A stretch of DNA of 64,000 nt, from positions 2,637,884-2,701,883 of the forward strand of contig NC_081332.1 of the NCBI RefSeq assembly GCF_022539665.2, written 5' to 3'. Both the position numbers and the translations under genes were made by a program. The notes beneath the pieces were generated by a model. It saw only the letters and a program-made list of their open reading frames with translations, searched no databases and had not been told where the DNA came from. Below are positions 40,134 to 52,713 of this stretch, in pieces (position 1 is the stretch's first letter; each line of letters opens with the position of its first letter). This DNA comes from Daphnia carinata (lineage: Eukaryota; Arthropoda; Branchiopoda; Diplostraca; Daphniidae).

Positions 40134-40206
40134 CGTGGCAAGAATCGAACCTGGGGCTTTTTCCTACACTCATTGCAGTGTATTATCTAATATGTACACT
40201 TGACTG
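40134..40206 (-). other. Degenerate tRNA-like element (B-box)
   Basis: On the minus strand the segment ends ...ccccaggttcgattcttgcca. The GGTTCGATTC core matches the pol III B-box/T-loop consensus, and ACACT/AGTGT upstream can form an anticodon-like stem. The T-stem has mismatches, the D-arm is not recognisable and the acceptor stem does not pair well. It is best read as a decayed tRNA or tRNA-derived repeat rather than a functional tRNA. Confidence 0.3.
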
Positions 40207-43200
40207 AAACATTTGCAAAAATGCTGAGTCATTTTTGTTCGATTGCATAATCGTTTTTTTCAGTGCATGTTTAATTTTTCGGGTGACGTTGGTGATTTGC
40301 ATAATATTTTTCGCCTACGACTTTGCGTACCCTGCCTCCCGCCTTGAACTTTTCTGAAAATCGTTGTCCTTGAATCTAATTTGTTGTTGGGTTTGATGTT
40401 TCACAAAGGATTCTCCAAGGAACACTATGCAAAAGTATTTTTTTCTCTTTTGTTTTCCAAGGCCAAGGCAAGACTACTTATTTGTTTTTTTGTTTTTTTC
40501 TTACCCTGCCTCTTTGTGGAGGGTCACGAAACTAAAGCAAAGGATTTCGTCACATGAATATGCACAACGAATTATAGGGATCGCACACGTGTGGAAATGT
40601 GATTAAATTTTAAGCATGTGTACATCGGATGGATAGTGAATGTTTAGTTGGTCATTTTATTATTTAAAAAAAAAATACATCTACATGACGATAACAGAAA
40701 TGATGTGGCCATTATGAACGAAGAAATCAAACGAAAAGCAGGAAGTTGGTAAAGTTAACGTTGGTAAATCAACAAATAGTCGCAAAATCATTTGGGCACA
40801 ACTATGTCTCAATTAATTCAATTGCATATGTACATAGAAAATGTGCATGCATAGTTTTCAAAAAGAAAAGGACGTTTGTCAACGATGCCCTTCGAGTGTC
40901 ATGGCGACTGCCGGTCGGATCGCCTCTCTCCTCTTGCAACCAAAAAGGGAATCGAGTTATATGATAGATTGCAATGATGAAATGACAAGGCAGGATCTAA
41001 AAATAGCCGAATGCATAATCATTTCGACAAATGCAAATGAGGGAAAACTAAACAAACACCTCTAGAGCGTCACAGCGTGTTTCTCAACTGTGTTTAAAAA
41101 TAACTGCTGTTGATGCCCGAGACAGCAAGGTTGACGACTAGACCAGTTTATTCAGCAGTTATTCATCTTTTTTTTTGTTACCTGCATATCTATCTGATTG
41201 GAACTATTTCAATTTAATGTTGGAAAGACGAAAGAAACAGAACAAGAAAAGAAATTAAAAGGAAAACTGGGAAATTCAAATATGGCGTCGCATATAATAT
41301 AGGACGACAAGAAGGTGTGTGAACAGAAAGGCAGCTGGAGCTTGTCACGTGGATAATGAATTGCCATCAGAAACTAAAATAAAACGACGATGATGTCGAT
41401 GCAAATAAAAACGGTCTGCTTTCTATATGCACATCTAACTGCACATGGTGTGGCAGCAACAAATCAAAAAATCAGGCTTGCATAAAGGAATGTCAAGGAA
41501 CCACCTGTCGCTGACTGCGTCCCACTTTGTTTGGAGAATTTCAAGATCAACTCCAATGATTACGCTATATATACATATTTTACGCAATCGCATCAAGAAC
41601 AGCCCTTGCATTCTTATATCATACGTCTATGCTAATAAACTTGTTCTTTTTTTCCGTTTTTTAATTTTACTTGGCTCTTGTTAGTCTAAATTTGGTTAAC
41701 CAAATTTATCAGCTGATTGTCTGCAGTTAACTTTTGATTTTTTTTTTTTTCTTTCGGTCTTTTTTCTTTACCTATTAATGGCGTGAATTCACACCAGCAA
41801 CGAAATTTGTTTGATTAAAGAGTCCTTATGTATTCACAAAGTACTTGTTATGAGGTTCGACGCTGCCATGTACACTGTTTTATTGCTTGTAGCTTTTTTC
41901 TTTTTCTTTTTTTCTAGCCCAATTACGTATATCTTTTGGGTTCATCCAACGGAGTAATTGGTCCGTCTTTCTCCTTCCCTCGCCCTGATGTGCATACATA
42001 GAGAGCTGTGTACGACCATGACACGTCCAGTATAAAAACTACAGGAAAGCAGACATAGGGGAGGATATGCGTATAGCCTTGGGGGTGCGCGTGCACAAGC
42101 CTCGCTATAACGGATGCTGTCTGTCCCTTTCGTGCCTTTTTATGCCTTTCCTGTTCTTCCTATCAATCGTAATTGGTCAGGGAGAATTGAAAGCCAACGT
42201 CACATTTAAGAGCTTTGTAACAATTTAGCAAGGCTTCCATATTATGCCTATATAAGATTTTTTTTGTTGGAACGTAACGCAATAATGTTTCGTTTCCTGG
42301 TTGGCGAAAGGCAAACGCTAGTCGAGACCGCGTAGGATATAAGAGACGAAGGCTTGCCGATCAGCTGTTTTCGACCTGTTTTCTTGTTTGAGAGTGCACA
42401 CTAGCGGCCGTTGCCTATTGAAATGCGGGGTCGAAATGTTGGTTCGATTGTGTTCGGGTCGAATGCCATGCACTCGAAAAGAAACTAGACAGGATTTCCC
42501 TTGGCAACAAGACGAAGGAGGCAGCAGCAGCCATGTTGATGGTGTGTGTGCGTAGGTTCGTGGGTGACGTTGCTGGGCAAGAAATCGTGCTTCAATCATT
42601 GGCTGCCACTACAACACGATTTTACTGGTATTTCTTTTATCCCTCTTGCACCGCTCTAGCCTTTGTTGATAATTGGACGCTTTAATTTTGCGTCGTTTGT
42701 AATTGAGTTGTGTTAGTTTCGTTGCATTGCTAAAAGGATGACGTAAACGTGTCGATACGGTGTGTTTGTGTCGTGCAGCAGAGGACTATTACGAGTCTTG
42801 ATGATGTACGTTCGTTTGGTTTCCATCCCTTTCTTCAAGTCTCTAACAATCAATGTTTTTCTAAAATCCGTTCATCGAATGATTGCTGTACACTTGAATT
42901 GTTAAAAGTGGGCTGCGTGGAAAGATGATGTCGTCACGTTGGTCAGATGGCACACGAGAAATCGAATAGCAAGTCAACAAAGGAAGAGAAAAGGAGAGAG
43001 AAAGACAAGGAAACTGTTGGTACGTTGCTGTAGGCCGAGCAGACTCAGGTGATGACCTTTAAACGACCCGGCAACAGCAACAACTCCCCTTGTATTTATT
43101 TATATATGTATATACAGTATAACATATAGAAAGAAAAGAAAAAAAAAAGAGAAAAAAAGATGAATCTCTTTCTTTTATAGGTTGTTAGGCGCCTCAATTC

Positions 43201-43501
43201 TTTTTCTTTCTTCGACGAAACGTACCTTCTCGCCATATCTTTGGGTCTCTCTTGTTTTGTTTTTTTTGTCTTCCTTTCTCTTGCCTCTTGCCTGGTCGTT
43301 GAAACGAGTAGATATCCACAAGAACAAAGACAATGAAAGACACAGTTTCCTTTTTTCTTCGAGGGAGACTACGTAAAAAGAGTGACGGCCATATGGTGCC
43401 GAGTCAAATTGTTGCCTCTTTTGATTTTTTTTTTTTTTTTTTTTTTTTTTTGTGGTATATTTATAAATCGACCTCCTGCCGAGTGGAGGAATACCTGCTG
43501 T

Positions 43502-43522
43502 CACACACACACACACACACAC
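43502..43522. repeat. CA dinucleotide microsatellite
   Basis: About ten CA units following a long T tract (about 43428-43451). Confidence 0.85.
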
Positions 43523-45635
43523 CAAACAGCAGCTACAACACCCCCTTCATTTTTTTTTTCAGGGGGTGAGTTTTGTTTAAAAGAAGAAAAAAAAAAAAAA
43601 AATAAAGAAAATTAGATGTGCAGCACTGGGGAAGATAATTTAAAAGCAGCTACACCTATGCGTATCTCGATATAAGGTGCAGAGAGACAACAATCAAAAT
43701 GTAGAGATTATGATAAATAAAACGGGAAGAGAAAAATGAAGCAGGTAGGAAGACAATGATGTCCATATGAACGTATAGGCGTGCTGCTGCTGCTTTTACT
43801 TCTTGTTGCTACCAAGATCGAGCCAAACAGGAGGGGGTTAGCCTCTTTCTTTCCCTCTTGTATTTAGGTATACGTATTAAGTGGGCCTATGTGGGCTGGC
43901 TGATTGGCTAGTTGATGGGCTGGCCCGATGGAGTGGCCGATGGGGCTGGATGCAGCCACACAGCCTATTGTGTCTACACCCTCCCCTGTAGATGTCGAAG
44001 AAGAAGCCGGGACGTTCCGGCACGTCACGGCTATATAGGCTCGTTGTTGTCTGGCCCAGACAATTTAGTTGGTCTGCAAATCGGCTGGCGGACGGACGGA
44101 GAGCGCGCCACGGCGGTCAATCAACTTGTTGACTTTTCTTTTTTATTTTTATTTAGTTTTCTATTTTTTTTTTGTTGTTTCTTTCTTTCTTTCTTTTTCT
44201 CGTTTCATTTTGATTGAAGTGTGTTGCAAAGTGATCCAACATCGACATCTTATTGTTTGACTGTTTCATATTGTCTAAAAAAAAAGTTTAATTTCATAGA
44301 CGTGCATGTGCGTGCCGTGTCGCCACCACCACAACAACAGAATTATCAAGTTTTGTAAACGTCCTATTTGGAAGGTGATGTGCCATCAAAGGAGACGTCA
44401 GTGACGGGTCGCAATCGACTTTTGCCCCACCCCTGCTCAACGAATCTAATCGGTCGTGATGATCAAGTAGGATTTCTTTCAAGTACTTGAACCCTTTCAA
44501 CTCGATCCTACGTGTTTTTTTTTGTGTCTGCCCAGTGTGTGCATCAGCGTTCGCAGCCGTTAGCCGACGACAATGAATTGAGACTCGAAGGGGGAAAACA
44601 AGTCTGTTGTTGGCTGAACGAGGATCACGTGGCCATTGTCTTTATCCGCTGGACTGCAAGCATCGATCACGCCACTCTTCTCTCCACTGCGTTCAACAGG
44701 TAGGCCGTTTTTCAATCCTTATCCGCTCCCGTTGGCCGCATGTAAGAATAAGAAAACGAAAGGCGATATATCCTGCCAGGTGTCCGTCTTTTGACCGTTG
44801 CCCGTACGCCTTAGTAAGCCCAATTCAAATCGCGATTAGCCAATAGGATGTCTCTAATTGGTGTGCTGATGATCGCGTTGCGCACAGGTGATTGTCTTGT
44901 CATCACATCGCGTGTCTCTTTCTCTGGTTGCACTTTGCTTGTCGGATTGCAGCTGGCCTCGTCCCACTAGGCAAAAAACAAAACAAAAGGGAAAACGTGC
45001 AGTGTAGGAGCACTGAACGTCGGGCATATGTCCAGTACAAATATTTGCTGACAAAAGACCAGGGCAAAAGGAGCCAGCCACGTGTACACACGACCGAATG
45101 ATGTTATCGTCGAGTGCCTTTTTTCATTTCCTCTTTGCCATCGTTTGTGTTGCGAACGAAATCTTGTTGCCGAGCCATTGGCCTATTCATTGGCTGATTG
45201 TTGCGTGACGTTTGCATTTCTGTGGCTGAAAAAAAAAAAAAAAAATGGAAAGAGAAATAGGATGCATTTGCGTAGACGAGGAGCCCTAGTGTCGTGTGAC
45301 ATTCTGAAATGTTCCATCGTTTTGGGCCGTAGACAAGGTCCTTCTCGCTTATCTTATCTTTTTTGGAAGGCCAACGCTATCCGATACAAAATCAACATAC
45401 GGTACAAGTATATGTTTAGGCCGTCGCCCTTTGTTGAATCTCCCTGTTTGTGTGCATACGTGATGAGAAAGGCAAGCACAAAACATCGACTTTGATTGAA
45501 AATAAAATTAGCAAACAAAGACATTTTTTAAAACAACAGGTGCACTAGGCGAACACACCCCGTTGGGACAGATTATTGCAAGCGGGTCCATAGTCCGGCT
45601 ACGCCATTAACACACGCATTGTGCCTCTCACTCTT

Positions 45636-45674
45636 GTGTCTGTGTGTGTGTGTGTGTGTCTGTGTGTGTGTGTG
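45636..45674. repeat. TG dinucleotide microsatellite
   Basis: About 18 TG units with one TC interruption, about 800 bp upstream of the myoglianin start. Confidence 0.9.
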
Positions 45675-46474
45675 GAGAGTTTACGTGATGCTGCCGCTAC
45701 TGCTCGCTAGTGCCAGTGGTGTATATAAACGACAGCGAGAAACGGACCGTCGGCCAGTCCAGTCTAGAATCGGTCGAGTTGCAGACGAGTTCCCTTTCCC
45801 CCCCTTCCCATTTTTTTTGCCCAGCTTCCATTTTCTCTCCCCGTCATTCTCCTATTTCTCTCTCTCTCTCTCTCTCTTCTCCGTCGCTCTAATCTTTTGC
45901 CAACATTAGCCATTTCGTTTTCTTCGATTCCCCACATAAACGAAGACACAAACAAAACGATATACATATCGAGAGGTGGACAAAAATAACCGAATCAGAG
46001 TGTTGCCGTCCTATTTGCCGGCCTGCCTTCTCTATACAGAACATGCAAAAGTGAATAGTTTTTTTTTGTTTTATTTTTTTTTTTCGATTTGGTTGCCCGC
46101 CCGTCGTCCGCTCTACAAACGTCAGTCGATTGCGTTCAACCTACTTGAGAAGGAGCGCATTCAGTCTGCGTCCTCGTCTAACTTTAAAAAGAAGAATATT
46201 ATTTATTTCTTGTGGGTGTGGACTTGCTCGAAAAACGCGTCATCACATCCGTCCGTCTGGCCGCGCGGATCTGGCCATTCTCTAAACGTTTCATATCCTG
46301 GCCGCAGTCGTCTCTCGGCTTGCCTCGCTCTCTCCTTTCTCAGCCGAGAGCGTCTCTTTCTCGATAACCGATTGGGTGCCAAGACGTCCATCCAACAACA
46401 GAGAAAAAAAACAATTGCTCTTTTTCGTTGCAGAATCACGAAAAATAAAAGACGACACACACCAAGAAAGAAGA

Positions 46475-48543
46475 ATGGCTGGCCAACGACGACAGTTCGT
46501 GTTGCCATTGCTGGTGTGGCACGTCGTGTTGATGGCCGTTTGCTGGCCGCAACCAGCGGCAGGTGGATCAGCGCACGTCAAGAGCAGCGACGGAGGCAAA
46601 TGGACGCACGCTCACCGGCACCACCATCGCGTCAACGACCCCTACAACAACAACAACAACAACAACAGCAATCAAGATTACGTGCAAGACATGGCGTCTG
46701 AAGATAATCTGATCGACTACGAGACGGACGAGAACGCGGAGACGAGCAACAACGACGTCAACGTGTCGGACGCTTCGCCGTTGATGGGCGTCTTGGCCGT
46801 CGCCGGGCTCCTACATCCCGTCCAACTGCTCGTCGTGCGTCCGCCGCGAGGAGCTGCGCCGCCGCAACCTGGAAGTCATCAAGGACCAGATCCTCAGCAA
46901 GTTGGGCATGCAGCGGGCGCCGAACATGACGGGCCGTCTGCCGCCGCGCATCCCGCCGCTCGACCACCTCCTCGACCTCTACGGGATGCAAGGGGACGCT
47001 CCGCCCGGACGACACTCTGCTGGCCATCATCACGCGCATCATCAGCACCAGCAGAGCGATCAAGCCTTTCAAACGGGACCCGTGTACGACGAAGAAGACG
47101 ATGATTTTCACGCCAGGACTGAAAAGGTCATCGCCTTCTCGCAACTCTGTAAGTTCGTTTTCAATACTTTCTTCTTCTTTTTTTTTTTTTTTTTTTTTTC
47201 CTTATAATATTAGTCGATGCGATTATTTGCCCAGCCAATCGATGGACGTTTGACCCGTCTTGGCCAGTCGCCAGTCTCTACAACAACGGCCGTATTGTGT
47301 TGGCTTTGCGCGTAGGATGTTTAAACGTTGATTCACTCGTCTAACCGTTAATAATTCCAATCAATCAAAATGGCCATTCCCCCCCTTTTTTTTTTAAAGA
47401 CAAAATATTGTCGTTTTGAAATTTCAATTGCCCCCTATTTATATGAATGAAAAGAAATGAGATTTAAAAGCGCTTATCTATGTTTGCTTGTTTGTTTTTT
47501 TTTTGCGTCGGCGGCGGCGGCCGAAAGCGATGTGTTATCTAATAGTCTGGCCATTGCCAGTGTGTGTCTGTGTGAATAAGAGACGGTAGCCCAGTGATGG
47601 GACGATGGATGATGAGGAAATGGCCAATCGACTTTGAAAAAAAAAAAGAAAAGAAACTAGCCAACTTTCGGTAGACTTACGCATGGACATTTGAAAGCCA
47701 ATCGACTGGGCCAATCTAACGTCTTTTTAATGGCCAGTCGAGAATAGCCAATTTCCAAGAACAAATTTAATATGCCCTTCTAGTTGGTACTTGTATTGCA
47801 CATTACGTCAAAAGGCAATCATTAAATGTGTGCTTTGAAAACGACGGGCAGTGCCGCACGTGAGGCAGGCGCTGAAACGGACCGAATCGACCACCACCAA
47901 AGGCATGGAATCGATTTACTTTAAATTCTCGGACAAGGTGACGCGCAGCAGCAAGGTCGACAAAGCCAATCTCTGGCTCTACATTCAAAATCAGCAGCCA
48001 CCGGCGTCGTCGTCGGCCAGTCACGGCCATCAGCGCCACCACCACCATCATCACCAACAGGCGCAAGTGATCAGCAAATCGGCCAACGCCAACGCCAGCA
48101 CAGTTTGGATTAACATCTACAAAGTGGTGCGAGTGCCCGAAGGCGAATCGCCCGTCTTGAGCCCGGTGCGGATGACGCGAGTGGCTTTGCCTCCCATCCT
48201 GGAACTGGTGGACAAGGTGCCGGCCGGCAAGCAGCACAGTCAGACGCAGAGCGGCGGTTGGGTGTCGTTCGAGGTGCGCAAAGTTGTGGCCGAATGGTTC
48301 CGATGGCCCGAAGAAAACCTCGGACTGGTCGTTCACGCCGTCAACGGCGACCAGCACGCGCCGCCGCCCACTTTCGGCGCCAGCGCAGCAGCGCCACCAC
48401 CTGCCACCACCACCACGCCGGCCAGCAGCAGCGCAAGTAAATCGGTTCCGTTTATCGTCAACGATCACGTCAGCGCCGACGGAGCATTGGTATACGATTG
48501 TCCTCTCTTTTTTGCACGTTTTGCAATATCAAAATTTGAATGT

Positions 48544-48575
<32 letters not shown>

Positions 48576-48977
48576 ATTTTATAATGGGTATAGGTGCCGT
48601 TCGTGGAAGTGGTGACGACCGACGGACGGAAGCACCGAACGAAGCGGACAATCGGCCTCAACTGCGACGAGACGTCGTCGGAGACGCGCTGCTGCCGCTA
48701 CCCGCTGACGGTCGACTTTGTCGAGTTCGGTTGGGACTGGATCATCGCGCCCAAAAAGTACGAGGCCAATTACTGCTCCGGCGAGTGCCCCTACGTCTTC
48801 CTTCAGAAATACCCGCACACGCACATCGTCCAGCAGGCCAACCCGGCAGGAACGGCCGGCCCCTGCTGCGCCCCGCGCAAAATGTCGCCCATTTCCATGC
48901 TCTACTTTGACAACGAGTTCAACATCATCCACGGAAACTTGCCCGGCATGGTCGTCGACCGCTGCGGATGCTCCTAA
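46475..48977 (+). CDS. Myoglianin / myostatin-GDF11-type TGF-beta ligand (one apparent frameshift in exon 1)
   Basis: Secreted ligand of the myostatin/GDF11 group; Drosophila myoglianin controls muscle growth, neuronal remodelling and moulting hormone. Exons: 46475-47148, 47852-48489 and 48594-48977 (TAA). The N-terminus has a signal peptide ([20 protein letters not shown]...) and an Asn run. The family prodomain then appears: [33 protein letters not shown] and [13 protein letters not shown]. Cleavage is expected at RKHRTKR. The mature domain is very conserved: [76 protein letters not shown]. The signal-peptide frame and the NCSSC frame differ, so one base is gained or lost between about 46789 and 46808. 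Prodomain His, Gln and Ala runs are lineage-specific. Confidence 0.92.
48545..48574. repeat. Homopolymer T tract in the last myoglianin intron
   Basis: A run of about 30 T lies inside the 104 bp intron 48490-48593, upstream of its acceptor. It can serve as polypyrimidine tract and is prone to length error. Confidence 0.9.
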
Positions 48978-48988
48978 ACTTTCTTCTT

Positions 48989-49019
<31 letters not shown>

Positions 49020-52000
49020 GGTTTTTAATATTAGCGTTGTCTTGTTTCTTACGTGTGTACATAGCAACCGAACCTGTTTTTTTTTTTGTTTGTTTTTTTC
49101 GACGGTCGGTAGACCCGTTAAACTTTCTTTTTTTTTTTTTTTCATAAAGTAAAACAAAAACACAAAAAAAAACAAAACAAAAGAACATTGTTTTTTGTGT
49201 GTCGCCAAAGTCGTCGACACACACACACCTCCTCCCTAAAAACAAAAAAAAAAAAATGAATAATTTCTATTTTGGGTGTTTTGTTTTTGAAACTGGTTTT
49301 GTGCTTTCTGTTGTGTCGTTGGACACGTCAGTTGATGGATGTAAAGCATTTTTTTTTTTTGTTTTCGTTTTTGGGGGAGGGAAAGAAAAAAAAAAGAGAA
49401 ACCAGTTGCTGCGACACAAGGATGAAGAGAGCCGGCCCAGCGAAACGGTGTTTTTTCTTCAACAACCTATAAGGCAATGGACAAGGATGACTCGCGAGGT
49501 GGCGGGCAATTGGTTGAACGAAGACGGAACGCCGAGAATGAAAACTAAAGGCCGAGAGGAATAACCTTTCAATCTTGGGTTGTGTGTGTATGCCCAATTG
49601 GCCAGCAGCTCCAGGCAAGGACGTCTACATCCTTTTTGTCTTGCTCTTCTTTCTTCTTCTTCTTTGCCCGGCCGAAAAATCCAGTTGGGCGCGCCGCCTT
49701 CACCTACAACACCAATCCCCAATTCTGCTTACGTAATCTGGCGTGAGTCGCTTCACTAATGTCGCAAATTATTATTTTTTTTTTTTGACTTTGTCTCTCT
49801 CTCTCTCTCCCTCTCCTTTAAAAGAGAAGCAGCCACTTGCTCTTGGCCTAGAAAATAGTTGACCCGTGCAGTTTCTCTTTTTGATGATATGTTGTACGTT
49901 GTTTCCCTAAAAAAAATTGATTTGCGTCTGCTGTTCGTTTCCGGGTTGCCATAATGCGGATGTGATAACAAGACTGTGACATGTTCATCTATGATGTAAC
50001 TGAAAAAAAAAAAAAAAAAAAATCTAAAAAAAAAAGAAAAAAAAAAAAAAAAGAGTTTGAGAAGGCACAAGAACAGGAAAGAGAGAAAAGCCAAGTTTGT
50101 ATCGTGTCGTGTGCGTGCGTCAGCTGGGCGTCTCCGTGGAATGACGTCATCAGCGCTACTCGTCGTTGCGAAAGAGATGACCAATCGATAATGCACTTGT
50201 CGTAATCGAAAAAAAAAAGAGAGGCGCGCCTTGTTTGAACTGCATTGTGATACCCAGTTATTGATTGATACGTCATTTGTCATCATTGATCATCCCAATC
50301 GTTTCTTTGTTTTCCTTCTCTTTGCATTCACCATTATTATAAATAGATTATTTGCCTTTTTCGTAACACTTGTTTTGATCAAAACTTTCAAATGACCCAA
50401 ATGTCTCTTTTTCTCTCGTTCAATATCGGTGCACGTTTTGTTTCGTCTCAGACGCGCCACTCAATTTGCGACGACGCGCCCCACGTCCATGAAACGTGTC
50501 ACTGAGCTACTTGTCTGCTTCGTTCCCTATGTGTGCCAATGCCATTGAAATTGCCAATTTTCTGTTGCCGACTGACGAGCAAAAAAAAAAAAAAAAAAAA
50601 TGAAAGTAGATTGCAGAAAAAAAAAAAAGAAATGTTTCTCTGTGCATTTATTGACTTTGTCAACCCACTTGATCGCCGTCATTTCGGGCGGGAAATTGAA
50701 ACGTAACGAACGAAAAAGGGGCAAATATATTTAGTATTTGAAACTATTTCACTTGTCGTTGCAATGCCCTTGCAAGATGAACATCGTTGGCTGCACCCCA
50801 GTAAGATGAGATGGATAACAATAAAAGGACAAGTGCAACTCACCTTTGCGAAACGCGCAGTGGACTTGTGCAAATCCTTTTGGCTGCTTGCCTCTCGAAC
50901 GTGCGCGTCAGTGAAGAAGCATTGCAAAAGGGTTGGCACGACGTGACCCCCAAAAACCCAACAATGTCGAAACAAAGTCAAGGGTAGGAAACGATTAGTC
51001 GAAAAAGAAAAGGGAAGATGAAAAAGTGGGGACACGTCACAGAGTATGGGAACGTGATGTGGCTGGAATTCCATCCAACGGCAAGGTCGGTCATGTAACT
51101 CATCCAACGCCAGCCAACTCCGCATCTTCCGAAGAAAGCGCACTCGGCAAGGTCGTCCGTCCAACTTTGAGTTTGGCTCCCTTCTCGCTCTTGGCACCGT
51201 CGTCAACACTCGCCTCCATTTATGGATGTTCTAATAATAATGGAGGCACACACAAATCAATTGTTTCCAACAACTACACCATCACGAATGTTGCTCAACA
51301 AGATTTCACCTTTGCCTCCTTTGCATCGACCAACTGTGTTTTTCCTAGGAAAAACAAACCTACTTTTATGTTGACGATGCGAATGGCACCAGTTGTCCCA
51401 TCCAATTCAAATCAAGATGATTCATCATCTCTATCGGTCACATCAGTGGGTGTAGTCAATTCACGACAACTTGGCCCACCTGTTTTATTAATAGAAAATC
51501 ACGACACGAAACGGGCTTTTGTATAGCCATTTATTGGAAAGAAAAACAGCTGGACGCGCCAAAGACGAGCGCAAGATTTGGGCAAACGTTTCAGGTCAGA
51601 ATATCAACAAGTTGTGTTCACGGAATCGCACACACAAATCACGTTGACTCTACATTTCAACCTCCCGTCCAGTGCACAGCACTTTTTCAGACTTGAAAAT
51701 AAAAGAGGTGTCATCAAGACCATCACGAATCACAAATAGACAAGTCGATGCTTTTCGTCCATCATTTTTAGGTAAGGAAACAAAAGTCAAAAACAAAACA
51801 TGCAAAATACCGACGATACATGTCGGAGAATATTTTGGGGTGGACAGAAAACAAAAAAAAAAAAAAGGTCAAGGCTCAAAGAACAGCCGCGATATTACAA
51901 AAAAAAACAACAACATAAAGTTGAATAGACTTTTCCGTTTCAATGTGGGTCAGTCTTATTCAGAAGCCGGTGATTTTGGTTTCACGCTACAAACATCTCC

Positions 52001-52713
52001 GTCCCCGCATGTCGCAGTAGAAGAAGCAGAGGCTTGTTCACTACCAGCAGCGCTCAAATTCAAGGCCTGTCGTCAACACAATACACAAACAGTTTGTTAT
52101 TTAACAATCCATTCAAAGCTAAGCATATTCGATCTCAACATATTCAGACACAACCCGGAGGAGCCTAGCGTTCCCAAAAACATCCGATAAGCCCCGACCG
52201 GTCTCATCCCATCATCACGAGGCAATCAAAAACGCGCCAGACATTCGACTCGTATCCTATTCGCTTTTAATAAACGAGAGCACTCGACCTAGTCAATGAG
52301 TTCACGACACAAGGACGGGCATTCCTTTGCAAAGAGTAATGTAATACGCCCAGACTAGACTCGGGTCGGCCGACAACATTAATAGTCGTGTGATTTCAAA
52401 GAGATTCTAGACCCACCATATATCCTAGCGTTAAGATGATGCTACTGTTTTCTATTTTCTTGACACTCTATTCTACTTTTAATTAGTTACTTTCCATAGT
52501 TTCACTCTTCTGTCAACGTATTGGATTGCATGGATCCGTGTCCACAGCAGAAGGTTGTTCACCGATTCATTTCGCCGTTTCTCTTCTACAGCTCAGATTA
52601 ATTGATTAGTCAATAACATATCCAGTTTTTTTTTGCAACGGCCAGACAACTTGGAATTTCAAACCCATTTTCCCCTCTAAACTTAAAAAGACGATCCTTT
52701 TGGAACGCCACAC
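48978..52713. other. Spacer between myoglianin (+) and the PRXL2B/SelU gene (-)
   Basis: The left half is dominated by T and A tracts and simple repeats, for example a CT run at about 49795-49811. Two overlapping antisense frames (50679-51209 - and 51026-51526 +) and one at 51672-52190 (+) are open for 166-176 codons but have no domain. The right 1 kb should hold the 3' untranslated region of the minus-strand SelU-like gene, where a SECIS element would be expected. I could not identify one by eye. Confidence 0.4.

Larger units (their letters stand above)
37121..46474. other. 9.35 kb spacer between the two TGF-beta genes
   Basis: No coding gene that I can support lies here. The activin 3' untranslated region is at the left end and the myoglianin promoter and 5' untranslated region at the right. 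The longest open frame, 38991-39662 (+, 223 codons), lacks any domain and has the irregular composition of chance frames. The region contains many A/T tracts, CA and TG repeats, and a tRNA-like element at 40134-40206 on the minus strand. Its length compared with the dense 16-30 kb segment suggests regulatory content, which cannot be verified by eye. Confidence 0.5.

Noticed and set aside
50679-51526. Two overlapping antisense frames of 166-176 codons
   Set aside because: They cover each other on opposite strands, lack motifs and have no promoter or splice support. At most one could be real, and neither can be shown.
51672-52190. 172-codon frame (+)
   Set aside because: No recognised motif and many basic and hydroxylated residues. 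It probably overlaps the untranslated region of the minus-strand SelU-like gene.
51600-52713. Candidate SECIS elements on the minus strand, e.g. the ATGA near 52575 followed by ATCGGTG...CACGGAT
   Set aside because: A partial stem exists, but the opposite GA of the quartet and the unpaired AA in the apical loop do not fall in the required places. I therefore claim no SECIS.
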